A DNA stretch of 64,000 nucleotides from Saltatorellus ferox (GTDB lineage: Bacteria > Planctomycetota > UBA1135 > GCA-002686595), in the NCBI GenBank assembly GCA_007751475.1, contig CP036434.1, forward strand, positions 1 to 64,000, written 5' to 3'. The translations under genes and the position numbers were made by a program. Shown here piece by piece: positions 11,820 to 19,922 of this stretch. Below the pieces are notes generated by a model, which did not search any database, was not told the DNA's origin, and saw nothing but the letters and a program-made list of their open reading frames with translations. The stretch's first letter is position 1. Each line of letters begins with the position of its first letter.

Positions 11820-14597
11820 ATGTCCGCTCAACAAAACCTAGATGCCCTGGTCTGGGCCGCCGCCGTCAACACGACCGTTGACGCCAAGGAAGCGGCCGAG
11901 ATCCAGGACCACGCGCGCTCGCTCGTGGAGTCTGGCGACGCCTCCGTTCCGGAACAGCTTCGCTCCAGACTCGATGAACTCGTCGATTGCGCGACGCGGG
12001 TTGCCGACGGTGACGCCAAAGCTTCCAAGGTCCTCAGGGCTTTGCTGAGGACCCTGATGGTCGGTGACGAAGAGGATTCGGAGGAACAACCCGCGTCGGC
12101 TTCCGTGGAGGAGGACGCCGACGAGGATCTGATGGCGCTGTTTCTGTCGGCGGCTTCGGAGGCGCTTCTCGAGATCGAGACTGCCGTACTCGCGCTGGAA
12201 TCACCCGAAGACGATGAGATCGTCGACGAGGCGACAGCGGCACTCAAGCGTGACATCCACACGCTCAAGGGAGAGTGTGGGGTTCTCAGTCTCCACACGG
12301 CGCAGGCCGTCTGGCATGAGGCGGAAACGCTGATCGACGTCGCGCTGACGGCGGGTCGGAACATCCCCGTGGATCCGCTGATGGCCGCGCTCGACTGGCA
12401 CCGCGAGCACCTGGCTCTCTTGAGCGAGGATGGATCGTCCAGGCCGCCCGCCCACGAGCACGTCCTCGAGAAACTCTCGGCGGCTCAGGCCGAAGATCAT
12501 CCGGCGCCTGCGCCCGCGAGCCAGCAGAAGCCAGCGTCGGTCGAGGAGGCAGCGCCGACGCCGTCTGAATCCAAGGAGTTGCCCCCCGAAGAAGCGCCTG
12601 AGGAAAACGGAACGCTGGTGACGTTCTCGGACGATCTCCTGGGTGACGAGACGGTGCCCGAATTCGTGACCGAGGCTCGTCAGCACCTCGAAGACTCCGA
12701 AGCCGCGCTCTTCGAACTGGAGGAGGACGCCAAGTCCTCCGACGGCATCGACCGGATCTTCAGGGCCTTCCACACGATCAAGGGTGTCGCGGGCTTCCTC
12801 GGGATCAAGCCAATCACGGACCTCGCCCACGTGATCGAGACTCTTCTCGATCGCTTCCGTTCTTCCGACCTTGACTTCACGAGCGCGCACGCGGACATCG
12901 TGCTCGAGAGCAAGGACATGATGGAGCGACTCTTCGAAGCGCTCCTCGGCGGCGAAGGGCCACCAGCGCACGGGCTTGAGCGTCTGATCCAGCACGCGGC
13001 CAAGGTCGCGGAAGACCCCGCGGCGGCGGGCGCGATCGGCGCTCGCGCGGTGCGCAACGTGCTGGCTTCCGCGGGCATCAAGGACGAGAAAGACATCCAT
13101 AGGGCCTCGCTCGATCCCGCAAAGACCACGAGCCAGCTGGGAGCGATTCTCGTCTCCAAGGGCGCGATGACGGAGGATCAGCTCGCGGTGGCGCTCGCTC
13201 GCCAGGAGGCACTCCGCGAACAGGGCCAGCAGATGCGGCTCGGCGAGGTTCTCGTTCTCCTGGGAGTGGTGAGTCAGGGTCAGCTGGAAATAGCCCTGGA
13301 GATTCAGGGCAACAGAACTCCTCTCGGCAAACTTCTCGAAGCGGAAGTCAAACCCCCCTCACCCGAATCTCTCGCGACGAAGGCAGAGTCCAAGAAGAAG
13401 GCGAAGTTCGACAGTACCATCCGAGTGAGTACCCAGCGCCTCGACAGCCTCGTGGACATGGTCGGAGAGCTCGTCATCGCGCAGCAGATGGTGGTCCAGG
13501 GCACCGAGTCCGAGAACGTCGCAGCCGACGATCAGCTCGTCCGCAATCTCGCTCTCCTCGGAAAGATCACCAGGGACCTCCAGGAAGCCTCCATGTCGCT
13601 CCGCATGGTGACCTTCCAGTCGACGTTCCAGAAGATGCATCGACTCGTTCGCGATGTGGCGAGCAAGGCAGGTAAGTCGATCCGCCTGGAGATCCAGGGT
13701 GCGGACACGGAAGTCGATCGCAACGTGGTCGACAAGATCAGCGATCCGCTCGTTCACCTCGTTCGCAACGCCATCGACCACGGAGTCGAGCCACCGGATG
13801 AACGCCAGAGGGTCGGCAAGGATCCCCAGGGCACCGTGATCCTCGCCGCGCGCCATCAGGGGGGCGCTATCGTGATCAGTCTCAAGGACAACGGCCGCGG
13901 TCTGGACCGCAACAAGATCGCGGCCAAGGCGAAGGAGAAGGGTCTGATCCCCATGGACAAGGACGTCTCGGAGATGAGCGACAGCGCGATCTTCAAGATG
14001 ATCTTCGAGCCAGGATTCTCGACCGCCGCCGCCGTGACCGATATCTCGGGACGTGGCGTCGGCATGGACGTGGTGAAGCGGAACATCGAAGCCATGCGCG
14101 GGAAGGTCGAAATCTTCTCCACCTACGGCCAGGGAGCAGAGTTCCAGATTCAGCTACCGCTCACGCTCGCGATCATCGACGCGATGATCGTCCGTTGCGG
14201 CACGCAGAGGTACGTGATTCCGACGCTGTCGATCGTCCAGAGCTTTCGACCGACCGCCGCCCAGACCCACGCCATCCAGGGGGACAGTCCGGTCGTCGAC
14301 GTCCGTGGACAGCTCGTCCCCATGCACAGGCTCGACCATATCCTCGACGGCTACGGCGACCAGGACGGCGAGCGAGGCTCCACGACTCTCATTCTCGTCG
14401 AGGGAATGGGACGCCGGGTATGTCTTGCCGTCGATGAGATCATCGGCCAGCAGCAGGTGGTCATCAAGAAACTCGGACCCTGCACGCCGCCTGCGCGGGT
14501 CATCTCCGGCGGCGCCATTCTGGGTGACGGTCGCGTGGCACTCATCGTTGATATCGAAGGCGTACTCGCAGAAACGGAGAGCGTCGCTCTCTGCTAG
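11820..14597 (+). CDS. cheA: Chemotaxis histidine kinase CheA with two Hpt domains and MshEN-like repeats
   Basis: CheA autophosphorylates on His and passes phosphate to CheY and CheB. The 925-aa protein has two Hpt domains, with His at H147 (IHTLKGE) and H318 (FHTIKGV), then an unusual insert at about 439-510, the dimerisation helices, the kinase domain with N-box HLVRNAIDHG (near 646) and G-boxes DNGRGLD and GRGVGMDVV, and a C-terminal CheW-like domain. The insert has two 24-residue repeats, 439-462 (QLGAILVSKG...) and 473-496 (RLGEVLVLLG...), each with conserved L, L and final Q spaced as in c-di-GMP-binding MshEN domains. Known CheA proteins often carry extra Hpt domains; I do not know this insert as standard. 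It sits between mcp and cheW. Confidence 0.95.
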   Translation: MSAQQNLDALVWAAAVNTTVDAKEAAEIQDHARSLVESGDASVPEQLRSRLDELVDCATRVADGDAKASKVLRALLRTLMVGDEEDSEEQPASASVEEDADEDLMALFLSAASEALLEIETAVLALESPEDDEIVDEATAALKRDIHTLKGECGVLSLHTAQAVWHEAETLIDVALTAGRNIPVDPLMAALDWHREHLALLSEDGSSRPPAHEHVLEKLSAAQAEDHPAPAPASQQKPASVEEAAPTPSESKELPPEEAPEENGTLVTFSDDLLGDETVPEFVTEARQHLEDSEAALFELEEDAKSSDGIDRIFRAFHTIKGVAGFLGIKPITDLAHVIETLLDRFRSSDLDFTSAHADIVLESKDMMERLFEALLGGEGPPAHGLERLIQHAAKVAEDPAAAGAIGARAVRNVLASAGIKDEKDIHRASLDPAKTTSQLGAILVSKGAMTEDQLAVALARQEALREQGQQMRLGEVLVLLGVVSQGQLEIALEIQGNRTPLGKLLEAEVKPPSPESLATKAESKKKAKFDSTIRVSTQRLDSLVDMVGELVIAQQMVVQGTESENVAADDQLVRNLALLGKITRDLQEASMSLRMVTFQSTFQKMHRLVRDVASKAGKSIRLEIQGADTEVDRNVVDKISDPLVHLVRNAIDHGVEPPDERQRVGKDPQGTVILAARHQGGAIVISLKDNGRGLDRNKIAAKAKEKGLIPMDKDVSEMSDSAIFKMIFEPGFSTAAAVTDISGRGVGMDVVKRNIEAMRGKVEIFSTYGQGAEFQIQLPLTLAIIDAMIVRCGTQRYVIPTLSIVQSFRPTAAQTHAIQGDSPVVDVRGQLVPMHRLDHILDGYGDQDGERGSTTLILVEGMGRRVCLAVDEIIGQQQVVIKKLGPCTPPARVISGGAILGDGRVALIVDIEGVLAETESVALC

Positions 14598-14611
14598 CCA
14601 TCCCCGCGAAC

Positions 14612-15136
14612 ATGACGACACAAGTAGCCAATCCGCCGACCCGCGACGATGCCGGTTCCAAGTACCTGACGTTCGTTCTCGACGGCGGTGTCTATGGAAT
14701 CCCGATCCTCAACGTCCGTGAGATCATTGCGATCCAGCCAGTGACGCCGCTGCCCCGGATGCCCATGGCGATCCGCGGCGTGATCAACCTCCGGGGCAAG
14801 ATCATCCCGGTGCTCGGCCTGCGAACGAGCCTCGGACTTCATGCGGGAGACATCGATCGATCGACCTGCATCGTCGTGCTCGAGGTCGAGGATGCGGATC
14901 AGCTGACGGTCAACATCGGGTGCATCGTGAACGCGGTCCGCGAGGTTTCCGGCGTCAGGCGCGAAGACGTTCAGGATCCTCCATCGGTGGGCGCACGCCT
15001 CGATTCCGACTACATCCTTGGTCTCGCGAAGGCAGCCGATTCGGATCATGTCATCACGCTTCTCAACATGCAGGTCGTCCTCGCCGAGTTCATGACCGAG
15101 GCGTCTTCCTTCGAATCCATGGAGATGGAACTATGA
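14612..15136 (+). CDS. cheW: Chemotaxis coupling protein CheW
   Basis: CheW links chemoreceptors to CheA in the signalling array. The 174-aa protein is a single CheW domain with the characteristic blocks YGIPILNVREII (near residue 30), MAIRGVINLRGKIIPVLGL and a late ILGLAK segment. Length is normal. It starts 14 bp after cheA, and its stop codon overlaps the cheR start (ATGA at 15133-15136), which points to coupled translation in one operon. Confidence 0.96.
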   Translation: MTTQVANPPTRDDAGSKYLTFVLDGGVYGIPILNVREIIAIQPVTPLPRMPMAIRGVINLRGKIIPVLGLRTSLGLHAGDIDRSTCIVVLEVEDADQLTVNIGCIVNAVREVSGVRREDVQDPPSVGARLDSDYILGLAKAADSDHVITLLNMQVVLAEFMTEASSFESMEMEL

Positions 15137-15957
15137 ACCGCCTCCAGGATGGAGACCTCGATCTTCTCTCCGCCTTCGCACACCGCAAGTGGGGACTCTC
15201 GATCGACGCCAAGAAGCGCGTCATCGTCGAGAATCGGATCCATAGCCTCCAGCGTGACTATCCGATCGAGTCGGTGAAGTCCCTCGTCAAGGACATCGAG
15301 AGGGGACAGGCGCAGGCTCTGGAGCTTGCGCTTTTCGACGTCCTCTCGACGAATCACACCAGCTTCTTCCGCGAGGACGTTCACTACGACCTCATCGTGA
15401 ACGACATCCTGAAGCCAGCGCGGCGCCGCTCGAAGGGCCTCCGCATCTGGTCGGCGGGATGCTCCCGGGGATGCGAACCCTACACGCTTTCCATCCTTCT
15501 GCAGGAGATCCTGGAGAAGCCAAAGATGAGGGACGATCGGATCCTGGCGACCGACCTTTCCACGGGAGCTCTCGCTGCTGCGCGGCTTGGCGTCTACACC
15601 CAGCAAGAGGTGCATGGCGTCACGCCTGCGCGTCTTCGCACCTTCTTCCAGGAAGTGGACCATCGTGGGTCCAAGGGGTACCAGATCGCGCCGCGGTTGC
15701 GGGACATCGTGAGCTTCAACATGCTCAACCTGCTCGATCCCTGGCCCATGAAGGGGCCGTTCGACGTCGTGCTCTGTCGCAACGTCATGATCTACTTCGA
15801 CACGCCGACGAGGAAGGCGCTGGCACAGCGGTTCCTCAAGCTACTGCGGCCAGGGGGACTCTTCTTCGTGGGAACGTCCGAGTCCCTCAATGGCTACGCT
15901 CTCGACGTGGAGCAGCTGATGGTGGGCGCTTACCGCAAGCCAGGAGGCATCGCATGA
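15133..15957 (+). CDS. cheR: Chemoreceptor methyltransferase CheR
   Basis: CheR uses S-adenosylmethionine to methylate glutamates on chemoreceptors, giving adaptation opposite to CheB. The 274-aa protein has the small N-terminal helical domain (residues 1-75) and the methyltransferase fold. The SAM loop reads WSAGCSRGCEPYTLS where most homologues have GEEPY, so one acidic residue is replaced by Cys. The NMLNLLDPW and DVVLCRNVMIYFD blocks are present. The frame extends further upstream inside cheW, but the ATG at 15133 gives the family N-terminus and the four-base ATGA overlap. Its stop overlaps cheD in the same way. Confidence 0.95.
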   Translation: MNRLQDGDLDLLSAFAHRKWGLSIDAKKRVIVENRIHSLQRDYPIESVKSLVKDIERGQAQALELALFDVLSTNHTSFFREDVHYDLIVNDILKPARRRSKGLRIWSAGCSRGCEPYTLSILLQEILEKPKMRDDRILATDLSTGALAAARLGVYTQQEVHGVTPARLRTFFQEVDHRGSKGYQIAPRLRDIVSFNMLNLLDPWPMKGPFDVVLCRNVMIYFDTPTRKALAQRFLKLLRPGGLFFVGTSESLNGYALDVEQLMVGAYRKPGGIA

Positions 15958-16460
15958 ATCCGGGAGCAAGAACCGTGGTGAAGATCGCCACGTTCGAGGT
16001 CGTAAGAGCCGAATCGGGAACGATCGTAACCCACGCCCTCGGGTCGTGCATTGGCCTGACGGTGTTCGATCCAATGGCCCAGGTGGGTGGCATGCTCCAC
16101 TTCATGCTGCCGGCGCCCAGCCCCGGGGCCTCCACGCCCTCGAACCTGGGCCCGCATGCCTTCGCTTCCGCCGCAGTACCCGAACTCTTCCGGGCCGTCC
16201 ATGCGCTCGGTGGAGACAAGAAACGATTGATCGTCTGCGCGGCCGGGGGAGCGGAAACGCTCCAAGCAGGATCCGCGATGAAGATCGGACCCAGGAATTG
16301 GACCATGCTTCGCAAGCTGCTCTGGAAGAACAACGTTGCCATCGCCGCGTCCGACGTGGCGGGGCAAGTCTCGCGAAACCTCTCACTCGATCTCTGCAAC
16401 GGAACAGTCACCGTCTCGAAGGACGGCCAATCGGAGGTTCTTTGGCGCCCCGCTGCCTGA
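15954..16460 (+). CDS. cheD: Chemoreceptor glutamine deamidase CheD
   Basis: CheD deamidates receptor glutamines and in some bacteria is a partner of CheC. The 168-aa protein shows the catalytic Cys C32 in ALGSCIGL, the His H49 in GGMLHFMLP, and the downstream helix and strand pattern of the family (VCAAGGAETL, NVAIAASDVAGQVSRNL). Length is typical. It overlaps cheR by four bases (ATGA) and is followed 8 bp later by a cheY-like gene. Confidence 0.94.
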   Translation: MNPGARTVVKIATFEVVRAESGTIVTHALGSCIGLTVFDPMAQVGGMLHFMLPAPSPGASTPSNLGPHAFASAAVPELFRAVHALGGDKKRLIVCAAGGAETLQAGSAMKIGPRNWTMLRKLLWKNNVAIAASDVAGQVSRNLSLDLCNGTVTVSKDGQSEVLWRPAA

Positions 16461-16468
16461 TTTGAATC

Positions 16469-16864
16469 ATGGAAAACGATCTCACCCACGTCCAAGTCCT
16501 GATCGTCGACGACTCCAAGATCGTCCGCAAGGCGATTCGCAAGGCCGTCGTCCAATCCGGCGTCGACGATTCCGGTATCCGTGAGGCAGAACACGGAGAA
16601 GACGCCCTCGATCGGCTCGACGAGTTCCTCCCGGATATCGTGTTCCTCGACGTGAACATGCCCGTGATGAATGGCGAGGAGTTCATGGTGGGGATCGATG
16701 CAGATCGCCGCATCGAGCAGTTCGCCGTGGTCATCGTGAGCACCGAGATGAACGCCAAGCGACTGCTGCGCCTCGCGCAGCTGGGCGCAAGGGCTCGACT
16801 GCACAAGCCGTTCGCTCCCGAGCGAATCCGCGAAGTGATGATCGAGATGATTCAGGCTGCTTGA
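16469..16864 (+). CDS. CheY-like response regulator
   Basis: This 131-aa stand-alone receiver has the acidic pair D14/D15, phosphoacceptor D61 (FLDVNMPVMNG), a Ser in the Thr switch position (VIVSTEM) and a conserved Lys in LHKPFAP. It differs clearly from the minus-strand CheY (8682-9053), so the locus has two distinct CheY-type outputs. It follows cheD by 8 bp and precedes the CheX-like gene by 38 bp. One may act on the motor and the other serve as a phosphate sink or control another output; the sequence does not say which. Confidence 0.9.
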   Translation: MENDLTHVQVLIVDDSKIVRKAIRKAVVQSGVDDSGIREAEHGEDALDRLDEFLPDIVFLDVNMPVMNGEEFMVGIDADRRIEQFAVVIVSTEMNAKRLLRLAQLGARARLHKPFAPERIREVMIEMIQAA

Positions 16865-16902
16865 GGCACTCGTCCCCGAAACCCACGCAAGAGATTCCAG
16901 GC

Positions 16903-17256
16903 ATGAACCTACTCACCGAAGACTCCCTGGTCGAGAAGATCGACAACGTACTCGAAACGATGTGTTTCGTGATGGCCGACTCCATCGGCACCGGCGAACT
17001 GAGCGATCCGCCGCCCATTCGGGCGTGGATCACGTACGGCAACGAATCGGAGCGCGGCTGCGTTCAGCTCGCGGCCACGTTCGGGTTCATCCAGGAAGCA
17101 GCTTCCGGTCTGCTCGGCGTCGACTCCGACGACATCACGTCGGAGGGCGAGGCACTCGAAACGCTGCTCGAACTGGCCAACGTCATCGGCGGAGAAGTGG
17201 TCAGCCTCCTGGGCGGTGAGGACGTGTTCTTCGAGATGGGGATCCCGTCGCGCTAA
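16903..17256 (+). CDS. CheX-like CheY-P phosphatase, apparently truncated by an in-frame TAA
   Basis: The 117-aa product has the CheX-type layout: an N-terminal helix and strands, then the phosphatase helix ELANVIGGEV (E-x-x-N). It ends at a TAA (17254-17256) right after FFEMGIPSR, where CheX-like proteins normally go on for another 30-40 residues of beta strand. Reading past the TAA in the same frame gives PLHIDGTMEHTSVAFDSM and more to a TGA at 17371-17373, which overlaps the cheB ATG by four bases. That looks like the missing C-terminus, so one C-to-T change (CAA to TAA) may have broken the gene. I start at ATG 16903; an in-frame TTG at 16861 is less likely. Confidence 0.72.
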   Translation: MNLLTEDSLVEKIDNVLETMCFVMADSIGTGELSDPPPIRAWITYGNESERGCVQLAATFGFIQEAASGLLGVDSDDITSEGEALETLLELANVIGGEVVSLLGGEDVFFEMGIPSR

Positions 17257-17373
17257 CCCCTTCACATCGACGGGACGATGGAGCACACGAGCGTCGCCTT
17301 CGATTCCATGGGGGAGGTCTTCTGCGTCGACGTCGAGAGATCCCCGGTTCGAGGCGGGGCGGGAGCGGCATGA
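17257..17373 (+). pseudogene. C-terminal remainder of the CheX-like frame beyond the TAA
   Basis: The stretch is open in the same frame as the preceding CheX-like gene. It encodes a strand-rich tail (HTSVAFDSMGEVFCVDVE) like the end of CheX-family domains, and it closes with an ATGA overlap onto cheB. It could also be a separate 31-aa ORF from ATG 17278, but the continuity of frame and fold makes a disrupted C-terminus the simpler reading. Confidence 0.55.
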
Positions 17374-18455
17374 CAGCCCCCCCAAAGCGGGTCAAGGTCC
17401 TCATCGTCGACGACTCGGCCCTGATTCGAGCGCACCTCAAGCAGCAGCTCTCCGGCGTCCCTTTCGTCGAGATCGTCGGACTGGCTCCCGATCCATTCGT
17501 GGCGCGGGACATTCTGATGAAGCAGTCTCCAGACATCATCCTTCTGGACATGGAGATGCCGCGGATGGATGGATTGACGCTCCTGCGCAAGATCATGCAG
17601 TACAAGCCGACGCCGACGCTGGTCATCAGCTCGGTGACGCCCAAGGGATCTGACACGGCGCTCGCGTGCCTGGAAGCGGGCGCGATCGACGTGCTCTGCA
17701 AGCCCAGTAGCGCGTACTCGATCGATGAGCTGCAGGACAAGATCCTGAACTGGATCCGCGAAGTGGGCCGACAGGGGTCGGCGCGGATGGCCCGTCGTCA
17801 GGCGTCGCTCGCGAAGATCCCGGACGTGGGCGCAGCGGGAGCGGGCGTGACGAGCAGCATCGCCACCACGAACCGACTCGTCTCCATTGGCTGCTCCGCA
17901 GGTGGGCCAGAGACGCTACGTCACCTTCTCGGCGCGCTGCCGCGCAACAGCCCCGGGATCGTCATCGTCCAGCACATGGGCCCCGAATTCCTGAAGCAGA
18001 TGGCGACGCGCCTCGACCAGGCATCGCGGGTCGAGGTCAAGCTCGCCGAGGACGGTGACTCGATCCTCCCTGGACGAGTCCTCTTGGCACCCGGCGACAT
18101 CCACATGGAGATCGTTCGAAGCGGCGCGCGGTACGCGGTCGCGCTCAAGAGGGGGGATCGAGTCTCCGGGCACATGCCCGCGGTTGATGTGCTCTTCGAA
18201 TCGACCGCCAAGGCGGCTGGCAAGAACGCCCTCGGCGTGATCCTCACGGGCATGGGGAACGACGGTGCGCTGGGAATGAAGAAGATGCGCGACGCGGGAG
18301 CGCGCACGATCGCCCAGGACGAGGAGAGCTGCATCGTTTACGGCATGCCTGCGCGCGCCGTCGAGGCGGGGGGCGTCATGGAATCGTTGCCGCTCGGCGC
18401 GATCCCGAAGAGGATCGTGGACTTCGGGAACGCAGGCATCCGCCAGTCGGCGTAG
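17370..18455 (+). CDS. cheB: Chemotaxis methylesterase/deamidase CheB
   Basis: CheB removes receptor methyl groups and is activated by phosphate from CheA. The 361-aa protein has an N-terminal receiver with phosphoacceptor D60 (LLDMEMPRMDG), a linker (about 130-165), and the C-terminal esterase domain with catalytic S176 (GCSAGGPE), H202 (QHMGPE) and D298 (GMGNDGA). The ATG at 17370 overlaps the end of the extended CheX-like frame by four bases. It is the last gene of the chemotaxis operon and converges on an SDR gene with only a 5-bp gap. Confidence 0.96.
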   Translation: MTAPPKRVKVLIVDDSALIRAHLKQQLSGVPFVEIVGLAPDPFVARDILMKQSPDIILLDMEMPRMDGLTLLRKIMQYKPTPTLVISSVTPKGSDTALACLEAGAIDVLCKPSSAYSIDELQDKILNWIREVGRQGSARMARRQASLAKIPDVGAAGAGVTSSIATTNRLVSIGCSAGGPETLRHLLGALPRNSPGIVIVQHMGPEFLKQMATRLDQASRVEVKLAEDGDSILPGRVLLAPGDIHMEIVRSGARYAVALKRGDRVSGHMPAVDVLFESTAKAAGKNALGVILTGMGNDGALGMKKMRDAGARTIAQDEESCIVYGMPARAVEAGGVMESLPLGAIPKRIVDFGNAGIRQSA

Positions 18456-18460
18456 CCGGG

Positions 18461-19282
18461 TCAGCGCCGGGGGGTCTCCCAGTCGCCCCCGAGCCTTCGC
18501 ACGAGCGTCCGGTCCGCGAGCCTGGGCGTGAGGATCGACAGGATGCCGAGCAGCCGCCATTTCCACCGCAAGGAGCGTTCGGGAACCGGGTCTCGATCCA
18601 GTTCGAGCACGGCGCGCGCGACATCACCGGGTCCGGCCGCGGTGCCGAGGTCGGGGTCCGGAAGGGCCTCGGGGTTGGCCTGGGCCTGGAAGAAGCCCGT
18701 CGCCGTCAGCGCCGGGTTCAGGGTGCTCACCGCGATGCCGCTATCTGCCCATTCGATACGCAACGCCTCACCGATGGAGCAGACGGCGGCCTTGCTGGCG
18801 GAGTAGCCCGCTTGCCCCGGAATCCCGCGCCGGCCCACCACGCTGGACACGTTGACGACCACGGGACGTTCGCCGCGGCGGAGCAGCGGGTAGGCGGCCT
18901 TGCAGGTCAGCAGGAGCGCGAAGACGTTCGTGTCGAACACGCGACGCAGCTCGGCCGGGTCGAGGTCGGCCACCCGTGACCGATAGCCGATGCCCGCGTT
19001 GTTCACCAGCAGATCGAGGCCACCGAACTCGGCCTCGATGCGATCCGCCGCAGCTTCGATGGACGGGAAGTCCGTCAGGTCACAGGGCAGGACCAGGTGC
19101 GGACCCGCGGCGGAGACAGGCAGCTCGCCGGCGATGGTGTCCAGCCGATCCCGTCTGCGCGCGAGGAGAGCCACGCGGTAGCCCTCACGGGCCAGAAGCC
19201 GTGTGACGGCCTCGCCTATGCCCGACGAGGCGCCGGTGACGAGGGCTCGGCGCGCGGCGCCGGCTGGTGAGCTGGGGTTCAA
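18461..19282 (-). CDS. Short-chain dehydrogenase/reductase
   Basis: A classical SDR of about 273 aa with the NAD(P)-binding TGASSGIG motif near the N-terminus, NNAG, and the catalytic YSASK pair. An ARRRDRL stretch after the second strand suggests NADP preference. Substrate is unknown. No ATG is available: a GTG at 19360 would overlap the upstream gene by 47 bp, while a TTG at 19282 lies 31 bp after its stop (19314), so I prefer the TTG. It converges with cheB and follows the membrane-anchored gene, with which it may be co-transcribed. Confidence 0.85.
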   Translation of the reverse strand: MNPSSPAGAARRALVTGASSGIGEAVTRLLAREGYRVALLARRRDRLDTIAGELPVSAAGPHLVLPCDLTDFPSIEAAADRIEAEFGGLDLLVNNAGIGYRSRVADLDPAELRRVFDTNVFALLLTCKAAYPLLRRGERPVVVNVSSVVGRRGIPGQAGYSASKAAVCSIGEALRIEWADSGIAVSTLNPALTATGFFQAQANPEALPDPDLGTAAGPGDVARAVLELDRDPVPERSLRWKWRLLGILSILTPRLADRTLVRRLGGDWETPRR

Positions 19283-19313
19283 GGGGCCTGACTGGAACGT
19301 CGCGCGTCTTCGA

Positions 19314-19868
19314 TCATTGGATCTTGCGCACCTTCTTGATGTGATCTTGCCAGCGGCCACGCTCGCGGCTCAGTCGATCGACCTGACGATCGTTCGGGTG
19401 ATTCGCGAGGAGGTCGATGATCCAATCGCCGGTCTGAAGGAGCGCTTCGTCTAGCTTGTCGCGGGCCTCGATGCCCTTGGTCCGATAGGTCTCCTCGTCA
19501 CCCTGGTTGAGCGCGGCGGTCGCCTCCTTGACGAGCGCGATACCGGCGTCGCCGAGAACCTTGGCGTCGACCCAGAGCTTCGTTTCGGCGAGCCCCTCCG
19601 GCGCCGTATTCTGGGTTCCGATCTTGCTGCCGTCGCGCGCCTTCGGGTCGTTGTCCCGGTCGGCGAACGGGTTCGACGTCTGCTCCTTGACGACCGCCCT
19701 CTCTGCGGCCTGGGCCGCGGCGGCCGCTTCCTCATTCTTCTTCTTGTTCTGCATCACGGCCACGACGAGCGCACCGACGACGAGAAGGCCGATCGCGGCG
19801 AAGACCGGCACCATGCTGGGGCCTTGGGACGAGCGGGCGGAACTGTTCCTGGGGGAGCGTGAGGCCAT
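19314..19868 (-). CDS. Hypothetical single-pass membrane-anchored protein
   Basis: A 184-aa protein I do not recognise. A short basic, Ser-rich N-terminus is followed by one membrane helix (about 19-41, PVFAAIGLLVVGALVVAVM), then a charged Ala/Glu helix, a linker, and a helical C-terminal domain (about 95-184) facing the periplasm or the cytoplasm. The repeat-free helical tail ends in HIKKVRKIQ. It lies 54 bp downstream of the rRNA methyltransferase gene and just upstream of the SDR, on the same strand. Function unknown. Confidence 0.7.
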   Translation of the reverse strand: MASRSPRNSSARSSQGPSMVPVFAAIGLLVVGALVVAVMQNKKKNEEAAAAAQAAERAVVKEQTSNPFADRDNDPKARDGSKIGTQNTAPEGLAETKLWVDAKVLGDAGIALVKEATAALNQGDEETYRTKGIEARDKLDEALLQTGDWIIDLLANHPNDRQVDRLSRERGRWQDHIKKVRKIQ

Positions 19869-19922
19869 GGTTGCGGGCAGTGAAGGGGTCTGGGGGGGGA
19901 CGATAGAGATCGGTGAAACGCT

